In this document: positions 1 to 8,737 of the stretch, piece after piece | How positions within the stretch are numbered: the first letter of the stretch is position 1 | How the letters are laid out: each line of letters opens with the position of its first letter | Assembly: GCF_002159495.1 (NCBI RefSeq) | Contig: NZ_NFIT01000012.1 | Coordinates: 1 to 64,000 of the forward strand | Length of the DNA: 64,000 nt | Direction: 5' to 3' | Origin: Olsenella sp. An293 | GTDB taxonomy: Bacteria > Actinomycetota > Coriobacteriia > Coriobacteriales > Atopobiaceae | The notes under the pieces: generated by a model | Database searches by the model: none | Seen by the model: the letters and a program-made list of their open reading frames with translations, nothing else | Told to the model about the DNA's origin: nothing | Translations under genes and position numbers: made by a program

Positions 1-32
1 CGCAGGCGCCGCACGCGCCGGAGGGGTGCCTG

Positions 33-1418
33 TCAAGAGCTCTTCGCGGTGAGGTACCCCGCGCCGCCCACGCCGTCGATCCTCATGTACTGGTAGCCCG
101 CGCGCGAGCCCGCGTAGGTCGTTCCCGCGCCGCCCACGAGGGACGTGCACTGGTAGAACGTCTGGAAGCCGGAGACGCCGGAGGCGGGCAGCGCCCAGTC
201 GGCGTCCGCCCAGATCGTCACGAGCGAGCCGCACCCGCCGAAGGTGTAGGCGAGGTCCTCGAGCGAGGACGGGTCGAGCCCGGAGAGGTCGATCTCCGTG
301 AGCCCCGTGCAGCTGTTGAAGGTGTGCTGCATCTCGCGCACGCCGTGGAGGTTCCCCATCCCCGTCACGTCGGTGATCGCCTGGTGCCCGTAGAACCAGT
401 AGTTCGTGTTCACGTGGTCGTAGGTCGCCATGTCGGCGGCGATCTCCACCGCCTCCACGTCGTTGCGGTGGTCGTACCAGGGCTGGTAGCCCACCGAGTT
501 GTACCGGGCGTTCGCGCACAGGCGCCCCGACGAGACCAGCTCCCGCCCCGCCTCGGGCGCGGTCGCCGCCGTCAGCACGAGCTCGCCGTCCGCATAGAGG
601 AAGCAGCGGAACCACTCGCGCTCGTCCTCCGACCCATCGGGGTGGGTCAGCACGCCGGTCGACTCGAAGTGCAGGTTCAGGTGGTCGTCCGACTGCTCCG
701 GGACGTACCCCCTCTCCCCGACGAGGCGCCGGCACCCGCTGAACATGAGCGTCCCGCTCTCGACGGACCCGTAGAAGCTGTCCGCCCATATCGTCTCGAG
801 CGAGGCGCAGCTCACGAACATCTGGTTCATGTTGGTCGGCGTGACGAGGTGGCCGAACCCCTCGACCTCCACGAGGTTCTCGCAGCCGTGGAAGAGGTAG
901 GCGGCGCTGGCGAGGGCGCTGCCCTCCATGTCCTCGTCGATGACCGCCCGCGTGACGGAGAGCTTGTCGTCGTCCCAGGGCCTCGAGCCCGCCGAAGAGT
1001 AGCCCTCCGGGTCGACCTCCCATGCCTTGAGGATGACCGCGCCGGGCACCGACGAGGACCGCCCGTCGCGGTAGTTGAACTCGAGCGTCCCGTCCGAGAG
1101 CAGCAGCGCGCGGATCTTGACGCCGGTGTCCCAGGAGAGCGCGAGGATCGCCGGCGCCATCTCGCTCGGCTTGTACGTATCGGCAAGGCCGTTCTGCGCG
1201 CGGATCGCGTCGGCGATGCCGTCGAAGACGGCATCCGAGATCACGCCCGTGCCCGTCGCCGCCACCGCCTGGTAGGGAGTCCCCGCCTGGGTCCCGTCGA
1301 GCGCCAGCACCGCCGCCGCCATCTCGGAGGGCAGATAGGTGTCGGTGCCGCCGTTCTGAACGCGGATGGCGTTGGCGATGTCGGTGAGCACGCCCTTGTC
1401 TATCGTCCCAACGGCCAT
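33..1418 (-). CDS. BspA-like phage tail fibre / receptor-binding protein
   Basis: Last tail gene of the leftward structural module (461 aa from the ATG at 1418). Residues ~1-100 hold two copies of a ~40-residue unit, each with an AIRxQNG core and a TYxPSEMA tail, a pattern I associate with N-termini of prophage tail proteins from gut bacteria. The remainder carries degenerate BspA/DUF285-type leucine-rich repeats, for example MFVSCASLETIWAD, TFNSCTGLTEIDLSG and TFGGCGSLVTIWAD. Such repeats are usually surface-binding, so a host-recognition role is inferred. The ATG overlaps the upstream fibre gene's stop as TGATG, indicating translational coupling. The lysis genes expected downstream lie outside the window. 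Confidence 0.75.
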   Translation of the reverse strand: MAVGTIDKGVLTDIANAIRVQNGGTDTYLPSEMAAAVLALDGTQAGTPYQAVAATGTGVISDAVFDGIADAIRAQNGLADTYKPSEMAPAILALSWDTGVKIRALLLSDGTLEFNYRDGRSSSVPGAVILKAWEVDPEGYSSAGSRPWDDDKLSVTRAVIDEDMEGSALASAAYLFHGCENLVEVEGFGHLVTPTNMNQMFVSCASLETIWADSFYGSVESGTLMFSGCRRLVGERGYVPEQSDDHLNLHFESTGVLTHPDGSEDEREWFRCFLYADGELVLTAATAPEAGRELVSSGRLCANARYNSVGYQPWYDHRNDVEAVEIAADMATYDHVNTNYWFYGHQAITDVTGMGNLHGVREMQHTFNSCTGLTEIDLSGLDPSSLEDLAYTFGGCGSLVTIWADADWALPASGVSGFQTFYQCTSLVGGAGTTYAGSRAGYQYMRIDGVGGAGYLTAKSS

Positions 1419-3154
1419 CAAAACTCCACCCCGCTCAGGTCGTCAAGGTCGGCGATCGCCTGGTCGACGTACTGCTTCGTCGCATAGGCCGAGAGGTCGG
1501 GCGTCGTACCCGGCGCGCCGTCGGAGCCGTCCTGCCCGGGCGCGCCTTGCGGCCCCTGCTCTCCCGCCTCGCCCTTGAGGCCGGAGAAGGCGAACGCAAA
1601 CGTGCGCGCCCCCGGCGTGCCGCCGAGCGTCACGGTCACGGACGGCGTGCCCGTGGACGAGTCCACCGTGGCGGTCGCGCCCGTGATCTCGGCGTCGGCC
1701 CCGTCCTGGCCGTCCGCCCCCGGTGCACCGTCCTGGCCGTCGGCCCCGTCCTCGCCGCGCAGCCCCTCGAGCTGCTCGGTGGTGAAGTCCGCGTAGGTAA
1801 AGGCGTCGCCCTTGGGGCCGCGCAGGTCGGCCGAGCTCGTGCCGCTCGCGCTCGTCACGGTGAGCACCGTGCCGCTCCACGAGTGCGTACAGCCCACGCC
1901 GTCCGCGCCGTCCGCCCCCGGCGCCCCGTCGGCTCCGTCGGTGCCGGGAGGGCCCTGCACGCCCTGCGGCCCGCGCAGCGCCTCCAGCTGCTCGGCGGTG
2001 AAGTCGGAGTAGAGGAAGGGATCCCCCTTGTCGCCCTTCTCTCCGTCCTGGCCGTCGGCGCCGTCCTCGCCCGGAGGCCCCTGGACGCCCTGTGGCCCCT
2101 GCAGCGCGGCAAGCTGTTCGGGCGTGAAGTCCCCGTAGGTGAACGGGTCACCCTTTTCACCCTTCTCTCCGCGCAGGGATTCGATCTCCTCCTCGGTGAG
2201 GTCGTCGAGCGTCATCTTGTCGCCCTTGGGGCCTCGGAGCGCCTCCAGCTGCTCGGCGGTGAAGTCGGCGTACTCGAAGGGGTCCCCCTTTTCGCCCCTC
2301 TCCCCGTCGTCGCCCTTGTCTCCCTTGGGGCCGTGCGCGAGCGTCGCCGTGGTGGTGCCCGTCGCGTCCGTGACCGTCACCACCGCGCCCGTCTCGGTCT
2401 GCTCCACCTTGGCCGTGGGGCTCACGCCGTCGGCGCCGTCCTGCCCGTCCGCTCCCGGCGCCCCGTCCTCGCCGTCGGCGCCAGGGAGGCCGTCGGCGCC
2501 GTCGAAGTCGCCGCGCTCGGCCGCCTCCAGCAGCCCGTCCTTTGCCTGCGTCGCGGCAGCGGCGGCCGCGTTGGCGGCCGCGACCGCGCCGGAGGCTCCC
2601 TGCGCCGCCTCGACGGCCTGCCCCGCCGTGGCCACCGCGCCCTGCGCGGTCGCCACGGCCTCCTGTGCCCTGGCCACGGCCTCGGAGATGAGGGCGTCGG
2701 CGTTCTCGTACTTCTGTATGGCGTCGAGGAACATCGAGTAGCCGTCGGAGCCCCCTCCCTCGCCGCCGACGAGCGCTGGCCCCACCAGCACCGTGAAGGA
2801 GAGCGACGACAGCGCACGCTCGTCCCAGGAGACCATGACCTGCGCGTCGACGGTCCCCTCGGCGCATGCCATCGCGGCGGGCCAGTAGACCCTGAACTTT
2901 CCCGCCTCGGCGTCGACCTCCTCGAGGGGCTCGCATCCGCGCACGCGCAGCTCGCGGTGGCGCCACAGCAGGTAGAGCGAGGCCCCGGTCAGGTCCACCG
3001 CCTCGCCGCCGCGCGTCACCGCGAGCGCGATGCCGCGCCCCACCGCGTCCGCGGGAGAGGCGACGAACGGCCCCGCGAAGGGCGCGTCGCACTCGTCCCA
3101 GACGACCTCGCGCAGCCCGTCGCCGTCCAGCGGGAACGTGCTCTCGTCACTCAT
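1418..3154 (-). CDS. Collagen-like tail fibre with BppU-type N-terminus
   Basis: 578 aa. Residues 1-~135 resemble the N-terminal domain of lactococcal-phage upper baseplate proteins (BppU_N family), which attaches the fibre to the baseplate. A coiled-coil-like Ala-rich stretch follows (~155-210), then long Gly-X-Y collagen blocks. The collagen is interrupted four times by a near-identical module of about 13 residues with core DFTxEQLxxL, giving a regular fibre made of repeating units. The C-terminus ends in [13 protein letters not shown], a short helical tail common in fibre trimers. It lies one base downstream of the Tal stop and overlaps the next fibre gene by one base. Confidence 0.8.
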   Translation of the reverse strand: MSDESTFPLDGDGLREVVWDECDAPFAGPFVASPADAVGRGIALAVTRGGEAVDLTGASLYLLWRHRELRVRGCEPLEEVDAEAGKFRVYWPAAMACAEGTVDAQVMVSWDERALSSLSFTVLVGPALVGGEGGGSDGYSMFLDAIQKYENADALISEAVARAQEAVATAQGAVATAGQAVEAAQGASGAVAAANAAAAAATQAKDGLLEAAERGDFDGADGLPGADGEDGAPGADGQDGADGVSPTAKVEQTETGAVVTVTDATGTTTATLAHGPKGDKGDDGERGEKGDPFEYADFTAEQLEALRGPKGDKMTLDDLTEEEIESLRGEKGEKGDPFTYGDFTPEQLAALQGPQGVQGPPGEDGADGQDGEKGDKGDPFLYSDFTAEQLEALRGPQGVQGPPGTDGADGAPGADGADGVGCTHSWSGTVLTVTSASGTSSADLRGPKGDAFTYADFTTEQLEGLRGEDGADGQDGAPGADGQDGADAEITGATATVDSSTGTPSVTVTLGGTPGARTFAFAFSGLKGEAGEQGPQGAPGQDGSDGAPGTTPDLSAYATKQYVDQAIADLDDLSGVEF

Positions 3155-3155
3155 G

Positions 3156-4328
3156 TCAGAACTCCTCGCTCCCCAGGTCCTCGTAGGAGGCGACCGTGTC
3201 CGACGCGGTCGCCGCCGTCTCCTCGACCGCCGTCACGCGCGCGGCAACGTCGGCCGAGGCCGCCCACGCCGTGCGCTCGACCGTGCCCAGCGTGAGCCGC
3301 ACCGAGGGCGCGCCCTCGCCGAGCTCGCGCACGCGCCGCACGCAGCGGGCGCGCAGGTGCCACTCGGGGGTTCTCGACGAGTCGATGACCGCCACGTCGT
3401 CGCCCAGGCGCACGCCCGCGCCGCCGTCCACGGCCGCGACATCCACCTCGTAGGAGACGCGCGGCTCGCACGCCGCCGCGAGCGCCGCCAGCGTCAGCGC
3501 CTTCAGCTCCGTTGCGTCCTCGCAGTCCGGGAACACCGCGTGCCCGAACCGGTGTGCCTTCCCGCCCGCGCCATCCGGCCTGCCCCACACCAGGCGCGCG
3601 GCCTCGTCTCCGACCCAGTTCGCGCCGCCGTTCACGGAACCGAAGGTCAGCCGCCGCGTGAAGCCTCCCGTCGCCACGCCCTGCTCGTCGTAGACCGGCA
3701 GGCCCTTCCCGTAGCCGTAGAGCGCCGTGAACACCTCGTCCTCGAGCACCGTGCGCGTGCACGCCGCGAGCGTCTTGCCATAGGAGAAGCGCGCCCCGCG
3801 CCATGCGCCCCGCCGCGCGGGCAGGTTCACCGTCCGCGAGCTCACGCGCCCGCCCGAGACGGCGATGACGGCTTCGGCCTCGCCGCCCCAGACCTCCTCG
3901 ACGCGCCGCAGCGCCGCGAGGGCGTTCACGTGGTAGAGCAGGCAGCCGCGCGTCGCGTCGCCGACGCCCACATCTCCCGCGGTCCAGCGCGTGACCCCGA
4001 GCACCGAGGAGAGCGCCTGCGCGGCCGTCTTGCTCACGAGCTGTATCTCCTCGACGAAGTCGCCCAGCAGCTCGCAGAGCGACGACTCCGCGTAGACGTG
4101 CGCCGGCTCGCCCATCGGCTCGTCGGTGCGCACCACCACATGCTCGTGCCAGACGCCGTCGGCCGGGTCGCGCCACAGCAGCCGCTCGCCCTTCTCGGGC
4201 GCGGCCAGGCAGTCGAACTCGATCGTGTCCTCGCCGCCGATCTCCTCTGCGTGCGTCACCGCGCCAACGGCGGGCAGGATCCCCAGCCGCTCGTCGAAGC
4301 GGTCGAAGAGGTAGAGCGTCGGCACCAT
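3156..4328 (-). CDS. Tail-associated (Tal-like) baseplate protein, prophage endopeptidase-tail family
   Basis: 390 aa. The N-terminal half ([18 protein letters not shown] through [17 protein letters not shown]) has the beta-rich architecture of siphoviral Tal/gp27-hub proteins, which cap the tail tube and often carry a peptidoglycan-cleaving domain. Here the protein is short and I see no obvious lysozyme or peptidase motif, so it may be only the structural hub. It follows the Dit gene directly (stop TAG at 4329-4331, ATG at 4328), which is the canonical Dit-Tal order and supports the call. Confidence 0.75.
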   Translation of the reverse strand: MVPTLYLFDRFDERLGILPAVGAVTHAEEIGGEDTIEFDCLAAPEKGERLLWRDPADGVWHEHVVVRTDEPMGEPAHVYAESSLCELLGDFVEEIQLVSKTAAQALSSVLGVTRWTAGDVGVGDATRGCLLYHVNALAALRRVEEVWGGEAEAVIAVSGGRVSSRTVNLPARRGAWRGARFSYGKTLAACTRTVLEDEVFTALYGYGKGLPVYDEQGVATGGFTRRLTFGSVNGGANWVGDEAARLVWGRPDGAGGKAHRFGHAVFPDCEDATELKALTLAALAAACEPRVSYEVDVAAVDGGAGVRLGDDVAVIDSSRTPEWHLRARCVRRVRELGEGAPSVRLTLGTVERTAWAASADVAARVTAVEETAATASDTVASYEDLGSEEF

Positions 4329-5045
4329 CTAGAGCCACCTCTCCACCCACTCGACGGTGTGCGCCGAGCACCCGGAGAAGGCCAGGGCGTGGGAGCCGGG
4401 TTCGAGCGAGAAGAACGTGCTCTCTACCGCGACGCCTGACGCCGCGTCCACGCCGTCAACGGTGACGGCCTCGGATGCGAAGTCCATTACCACCACGTCG
4501 CCTGCGGAGAACTGCCGCTCCACGAGCACGTAGCGCCCAAGCCCGTCCGCCACCTTCACGGAGGAGCCCGCCAGCGCCGTCAGCGTCACCACCGGCCACG
4601 TCGCCCACGTGCCGCCGACCGTCATTGTGCCCGCCGCGCTCGACTTCCCCTCCCCGTACGCCACCGGGTCGAAGCACGTGAACGCCAGCTCGCAGCTGCC
4701 GTCCTCGAAGAGCGAGTCCCAGTCGGAGGCGTCCGTCACCACGGCGTCCCGCCACGAGAGCCCCGGCTCGCCAGGCAGCTCGAGCTCGGCGCCCGAGGGC
4801 GCCACGAGCCACCCGTACAGTTCGTGCCTGATCTCGGAGCGCTCGTCAGCCGTCAGGGAGATCCCCGCGTCCAGGAAGAGCCGCACCCGCAGCACCCTCG
4901 GCGGCAGCTCGCACCCCAAGAGCGCCGCGCCAGGCCGCCCCGGCACCGCGAGCGCCCTCGGCTCCAGAGCGTGCCCCGCCGGCTCCACCAGCTCGGCCGT
5001 CACGTACCCCGAGAGGTCGTGCCCGTTGTACACGATGGAGCTCAC
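4329..5045 (-). CDS. Distal tail protein (Dit, siphovirus tail component family)
   Basis: 238 aa from a GTG start at 5045. The N-terminal strand pattern (SSIVYNGHDLSGYVTAELVE), the RVRLFLDAG segment, the YGWLVAPSGAELELPG stretch and the CELAFTCFDPVAYGE segment match the Sipho_tail/Dit family, the hexameric hub joining tail tube to baseplate. The start GTG overlaps the preceding frame's TGA as GTGA. That is the usual coupling between tape-measure and Dit genes, although the tape-measure gene is here only a remnant. Confidence 0.85.
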   Translation of the reverse strand: MSSIVYNGHDLSGYVTAELVEPAGHALEPRALAVPGRPGAALLGCELPPRVLRVRLFLDAGISLTADERSEIRHELYGWLVAPSGAELELPGEPGLSWRDAVVTDASDWDSLFEDGSCELAFTCFDPVAYGEGKSSAAGTMTVGGTWATWPVVTLTALAGSSVKVADGLGRYVLVERQFSAGDVVVMDFASEAVTVDGVDAASGVAVESTFFSLEPGSHALAFSGCSAHTVEWVERWL

Positions 5046-5227
5046 AGCCGCCCCCGCGCCCGCCCGTAGGCCGTCGCGCGGCGCTGCTGTTCGCGCCCCA
5101 TGCGGTCGGTCTCCGCCGAGCCCGCACGCTGCTCGCGCGCGCCCTGCGCCGCCCTCTGCAGCGGGCTGCTCCTGCGCACCACGTCGCGGTCGTCCACGCC
5201 GCGACCGGCCCTAACCCTGTCCGCCAA
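5042..5227 (-). pseudogene. C-terminal remnant of tape-measure gene (inferred)
   Basis: A ~61-codon basic, Arg/Gln-rich frame sits exactly where a siphovirus tape-measure gene should end, and its TGA overlaps the Dit GTG start. The composition (SSPLQRAAQGAREQR and similar) fits a helical tape-measure C-terminus but is not diagnostic. There is no convincing start (only TTG) or ribosome-binding site, and it overlaps the end of the upstream gene. Normal tape-measure proteins have several hundred residues or more, so if the assignment is right an internal deletion removed nearly all of the gene. Confidence 0.4.
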
Positions 5228-5669
5228 AGTCGATCACCACCGTCAGAATCAGCGTGAACCCCCAGAGCCAGCGCCCGGAGCCGTCGCGGCCCCTCGGCGC
5301 CGAGCCCCCGGAGTCCACGGCCGCCACCCTGCACCTCCAGCCCTCGCCGGAGCCCGTCCAGGAGTCCCGGCGCAGGTCGCGCTCCACCGCGCGGCAGGTC
5401 GCCTCCGCGTCGCGCGGGTCCTCGCAGCACACGAGCACGCCCACGGGCACCCGCCCGCGCTCCGCGCCGTCCGCGAGCCGCGCCTCGCGCTGCCAGGCGC
5501 CCTGCGTCAGCACGATCGGCTCGCAGCAGAGGCGCGCCGGCGGCGGCGAGCAGAACGCGTTGCCGTAGCCCAGCGCACGGAGCAGCGCGGCCACGGCGCC
5601 GGCGACCCCGCCGCCCTCGGCGTCCCAGTCGGTCGGCACGTACGCGCCGAGGGGCTCGGAGCATGCCAT
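5211..5669 (-). CDS. Head-tail joining / tail terminator-like protein
   Basis: 152 aa from ATG 5669 (overlapping the previous stop as TGATG). It holds a Cys-rich segment (YGNAFCSPPPARLCCEPIVL), a central VLVCCEDPRDAEATCRAVERDL helix-strand region, and a C-terminal strand LWGFTLILTVVID. Size and position fit the minor capsid / tail terminator proteins found after the head-tail connectors. The last residues (DFGGQG) lie at the suspected deletion junction, so the true C-terminus may have been replaced. Confidence 0.55.
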   Translation of the reverse strand: MACSEPLGAYVPTDWDAEGGGVAGAVAALLRALGYGNAFCSPPPARLCCEPIVLTQGAWQREARLADGAERGRVPVGVLVCCEDPRDAEATCRAVERDLRRDSWTGSGEGWRCRVAAVDSGGSAPRGRDGSGRWLWGFTLILTVVIDFGGQG

Positions 5670-5998
5670 CAGCCCACCTCCAGCTCCCAGTGGTGCACCT
5701 GGCCGCGCACCACGCAGCACCTCCTGCAGGCCCGCACGAGCATCGACGGCCCCGCGCCGATGAGCACGCGCGCGCCCGCCGGCACCTCGAGGGCGCCCTC
5801 GGAGTTCACCGCGTCCACGAACACCGTCCCGTGCCCCGCGTCGGCCGAGCGGTGCGCGTCGGAGACGACACCCTCCGTGCGCTCGAACCTCACGTGGCGC
5901 ACGAGGCGGCTCTCGCCGCGCCCGCCGCCCTCCGCGGGCAGGAACACCAGCATGTCGTCGGGCAGCAGCCTCCTGGGTATCGGCCTCAGGTACCTCAT
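5669..5998 (-). CDS. Minor capsid / head-closure protein (Minor_capsid_1-like)
   Basis: 109 aa. It begins MRYLRPIPRRLLPDDM, the RPIPxxLLP pattern of the putative minor capsid protein family that closes the head-tail interface in Gram-positive siphophages. The ATG overlaps the preceding gene's TGA by four bases (ATGA), and its own stop overlaps the next start. A longer in-frame extension upstream exists but would overlap the previous gene extensively and is Arg-rich shadow sequence, so the ATG at 5998 is preferred. Confidence 0.65.
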   Translation of the reverse strand: MRYLRPIPRRLLPDDMLVFLPAEGGGRGESRLVRHVRFERTEGVVSDAHRSADAGHGTVFVDAVNSEGALEVPAGARVLIGAGPSMLVRACRRCCVVRGQVHHWELEVG

Positions 5999-6381
5999 CG
6001 GCGCACCCCCGAGAAGCAGAGGCCCGTGCCCGCGAGCTCCGCGAGCGCGGCCCCCCGCGCCACCTCCGAGCCGGTCGTCCCGTCGTCGCGATAGTTGGTC
6101 ACCGAGAAGGACCCGATGGAGAAGCCGCCCACGCGCCCCTCGCCGTACTCGGCGAAGGCGTCCGCGGCCGCGCACACCGCGCGCCGCCAGGCGTCGGCGG
6201 CGCCCCCATCCCACTCATCGCGCACCTCGCGCGCCCCCGTGAGCGCACCCACGCACCGCACCGCCGCCGGCAGCGCCTCCGCGAACGCCTCGGCGGCGAG
6301 CGCCCCGCCGTACCCGTCGAGGTAGAAGCCGAAGGAGACGGGCGCGGGGCCGCAGCCCGCCGCGCCCGTCGCCCCGTCCAC
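5995..6381 (-). CDS. Head-tail connector protein (gp6-like, inferred from position)
   Basis: 128 aa from a GTG at 6381 that overlaps the capsid stop as TAGTG. The sequence is acidic and alpha-rich (AEAFAEALPAAVRCVGALTG, ADAWRRAVCAAADAFAEYG), like the small helical adaptor proteins that bind the portal. The C-terminal part includes SFSVTNYRDDGTTGSE. No strong motif identifies the family; the assignment rests on size, helix pattern and its place directly after the major capsid gene. The frame stays open upstream but that part is antisense-like capsid shadow. Confidence 0.5.
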   Translation of the reverse strand: MDGATGAAGCGPAPVSFGFYLDGYGGALAAEAFAEALPAAVRCVGALTGAREVRDEWDGGAADAWRRAVCAAADAFAEYGEGRVGGFSIGSFSVTNYRDDGTTGSEVARGAALAELAGTGLCFSGVRR

Positions 6382-7397
6382 TAGGCCAGCGGCGCGCAGG
6401 AGACGTGCACGCCGTCCAGCTTGTTGTCCAGGAGCTCCACGATGCCGTACTTGCGGTACTTCATCATGTAGCTGTCCAGGTTCTCCAGCTCGTCCGGGCT
6501 GAACACGCGGCTCGCCACGTGCTTGTCGAACTTGATCACGGCCGAGCGCTCCACCACCATGTAGTTGATCGGCGCGCCCGCCCCCACGAGCTCGTAGTAG
6601 TTGGTGAGGCTCCCCGCACTCGGCGAGGATACCTTGGAGTACACCCCGCCGCTCTCGGTGTAGTACGTCTTCCCCGGCGTGACCGAGCTGTCCGTCGTCT
6701 TGACGTAGCTGCCCTCGGCGCACGAGTACCCGAACTGGTCCTCCTCGCCGGAGTTCAGCGTGATGGCCGAGAAGAACCGCGTCTGCGGCACCTCCACGAT
6801 GCGAGAGAAGCGCTCGAGCACGCGGTTGCTGCGCGCCGGGTTCGCGAGCGAGAAGTCGTCCAGCACGCCCTTGAGCGTCGGCGTGATGAACAGGATGCGA
6901 CTGCCGGTCGTCACCTCCGCCTCGTCCATCGCGTTCGTCGCCGCGCGGAGCGACGCCAGCACGTCCTCGGCGTCGGCGTCCGAGAAATCCTCGACGGCGG
7001 GCGCCACGCCCTCGTGCCCCGCGATCTCCGCGAACGTGAACGCGTCGGCCTCGGGCGCCACCTGCGTGCGCTGGAGCTCGCTACCGGCTGCCACAAAGCA
7101 GTCGAGGACTCCCGCCTCCTCGACGTCCATCACGTCGGCGAGCAGCCTGATGCCCCGGTCGTAGTTGAACGTCTTGGTCTCGAACTCGTAGGTGATGCTG
7201 CCGGTCTTGTAGCCCACGTTGCGCGTGTAGTCGCCCAGGCCGGACACCTCAATCTTCGGGACCATGATCTCCTTTGCGTTGCGCCCCGCGCGCGCCATGC
7301 GGCGCGGCGAGTTCAGGCACGTCGAGCACGCCGCGCGCTTGTACACCTCGTCCAGGATGCTCGTGTAGTTCTTGGTGTATGCGATAGAGTTCGGCAT
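6381..7397 (-). CDS. Major capsid protein
   Basis: 338 aa, immediately downstream of the scaffold gene. Features typical of siphophage coat proteins are the N-terminal arm (YTKNYTSILDEVYKRA), an E-loop-like segment (MVPKIEVSGLGDYTRNVGY), the RGIRLLADVMDVEEAG helix and the late ILFITPTLKGVLDD strand-turn. Around residues 225-265 there is a small insertion (YVKTTDSSVTPGKTYY...GGVYSKVSSP) resembling the GKTYY-type surface domain that decorates many phage structural proteins. An HK97-like fold is inferred. Four cysteines lie in the first 30-110 residues. The head genes downstream are translationally coupled to it. Confidence 0.8.
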   Translation of the reverse strand: MPNSIAYTKNYTSILDEVYKRAACSTCLNSPRRMARAGRNAKEIMVPKIEVSGLGDYTRNVGYKTGSITYEFETKTFNYDRGIRLLADVMDVEEAGVLDCFVAAGSELQRTQVAPEADAFTFAEIAGHEGVAPAVEDFSDADAEDVLASLRAATNAMDEAEVTTGSRILFITPTLKGVLDDFSLANPARSNRVLERFSRIVEVPQTRFFSAITLNSGEEDQFGYSCAEGSYVKTTDSSVTPGKTYYTESGGVYSKVSSPSAGSLTNYYELVGAGAPINYMVVERSAVIKFDKHVASRVFSPDELENLDSYMMKYRKYGIVELLDNKLDGVHVSCAPLA

Positions 7398-7400
7398 GGC

Positions 7401-7937
7401 CTATTCCTCCTTCTCGTCCTCGATGCCGGCGATCTTCCGCCAGCGCTTGAGCTGCGCCCCCTCGTCCGTCGCCGCGCCCGCGTTCGGCAGCCCCGTCGCG
7501 CCCTCAAGCACGCCGGCACCCGCCCCGAACAGCCATGGCTCCGCAGCCCTCAGCTTGTCTATGTCGTTGTCGTAGTCGGGGAGCAGCGCGCGAGCAGCCT
7601 TGACGTTCCTTGCCCCAGCGATCTGCAGCTCGAAGCCCACACGCTCCTCGTCGCCGCGCCGTCGCAGCTCTTCCATCTCCTTGCGCAGGGCCTCCGCGCC
7701 CTCTGCGGTCCTGGCCGCCTCGGCGATCTCGCCCTCGAGCTCAGCGATGCGCGCGTCGCGCTCGGCGAGCGCAGCCTCGTAGTCCTTGCGCGCCTTAGCG
7801 GCAGCGTCGTCGCCGCCGCCGGCGTCCGCGCCCCGGAGCCCTGCCGTCACCGCCGCCTGCGCCGCCTGGTCGCCCTGCGCCTGCGGCTCACCCGCGACCT
7901 GCACCTGCGCGGCCTTGCCATCGTCCTCGCCACCCAT
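7401..7937 (-). CDS. Phage scaffolding protein (GP20-like)
   Basis: 178 aa, acidic and helical. A Gly/Gln/Ala-rich N-terminus is followed by a long coiled coil at ~45-115 (RKDYEAALAERDARIAELEG, EALRKEMEELRRRGDEERVG). Then comes the ELQIAGARNVKAARALL segment characteristic of GP20-type scaffolds, where a conserved helix precedes DYDND. The protein guides procapsid assembly and is absent from the mature head. It is the first gene of the capsid-tail half-operon, and the portal that normally lies just upstream is 9.4 kb away. Divergent SRAP transcription begins 145 bp upstream. Confidence 0.8.
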   Translation of the reverse strand: MGGEDDGKAAQVQVAGEPQAQGDQAAQAAVTAGLRGADAGGGDDAAAKARKDYEAALAERDARIAELEGEIAEAARTAEGAEALRKEMEELRRRGDEERVGFELQIAGARNVKAARALLPDYDNDIDKLRAAEPWLFGAGAGVLEGATGLPNAGAATDEGAQLKRWRKIAGIEDEKEE

Positions 7938-8082
7938 AGGGGCCCTGCCTTTCCATCCAGGCGGGCAGAGAAAGAGCCCGCACCCAAACGATGGGTACAG
8001 GCTACGGGGCTGTCACAAAGGGGTTCTGCCGGGGATAATGGGTGCAACGGGGCAAGCTGGAATGACGTAGGGAGGCGCGACC

Positions 8083-8709
8083 ATGTGCGTGAGGTTCTGC
8101 CCGCTCACGGCCGAGGAGGCCCAGGCCGCGCTCGGCGCGCGCGGGACGGGCCGCCACGCCATTCGCTACATAGAGGCGCCCGACCCCCTCCACGACGCGC
8201 GTCCCGGCTCGCAGGTCCCGCTCTTCGTGCCGGACGGCGCGGGCGGCCTCCGCGTGGCCACGCTCGAGTGGGGTTTCCCGCTCGACGGCAGGCCCCATGC
8301 CGTCTTCAACACGCGGATAGAGTCCGCCCTCGAGCAGCTGCGCCTGGGCAGGCGCGGCATGTGGGCAAAGGCAATAGCGGAGGGCCGCTGCCTCGTGCCC
8401 GTGCGGGCGTTCTACGAGAGCCATGCTACCGAGAAGGCTGTCAGCGAGCGCACCGGAAAGCCCGTAAAGCGCCAGTACCGCTTCCGCCTCCCCGGCGCCC
8501 GAGCGTTCCTGCTCGCCGCCGTCCAGCAGGACGGCCTCTTCTCCGTCGTCACCACCGCGCCCAACGCCAGCGTCGCGCCGGTTCACGACCGCATGCCCCT
8601 TGTCCTCGGCCCCGGTGAGCCGAGCGTGTGGCTGGGATCGAGCTTTGCCGCACTCGCAAACCGTAGTCGTATCGGGCTAATCGTAGAGGACGGGGGTAGG
8701 CAGGTTTGA
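8083..8709 (+). CDS. SRAP-domain protein (HMCES/YedK-like abasic-site DNA-protein crosslinker)
   Basis: 208 aa. It starts Met-Cys, so the catalytic Cys2 is exposed after Met removal, as required for the thiazolidine crosslink to an abasic site. Other conserved elements are present: FNTRIES (the Asn/Arg loop), CLVPVRAFYESH with the active-site Glu, TTAPNASVAPVHDRMPLVL with the catalytic His, and a terminal VWL motif. GGGAGG lies 8 bp before the ATG. The gene is on the strand opposite to the structural genes, so it is a cargo-type gene rather than part of the late operon. SRAP proteins protect ssDNA abasic sites and occur in phages and defence islands. Confidence 0.9.
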   Translation: MCVRFCPLTAEEAQAALGARGTGRHAIRYIEAPDPLHDARPGSQVPLFVPDGAGGLRVATLEWGFPLDGRPHAVFNTRIESALEQLRLGRRGMWAKAIAEGRCLVPVRAFYESHATEKAVSERTGKPVKRQYRFRLPGARAFLLAAVQQDGLFSVVTTAPNASVAPVHDRMPLVLGPGEPSVWLGSSFAALANRSRIGLIVEDGGRQV

Positions 8710-8737
8710 CTTTTGCGTACCTCTCGCCTCGCCGCGT

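Noticed and set aside
6405-8618. 737-codon plus-strand frame across capsid, scaffold and SRAP
   Set aside because: It overlaps three genes with recognisable domains and its own sequence shows none.
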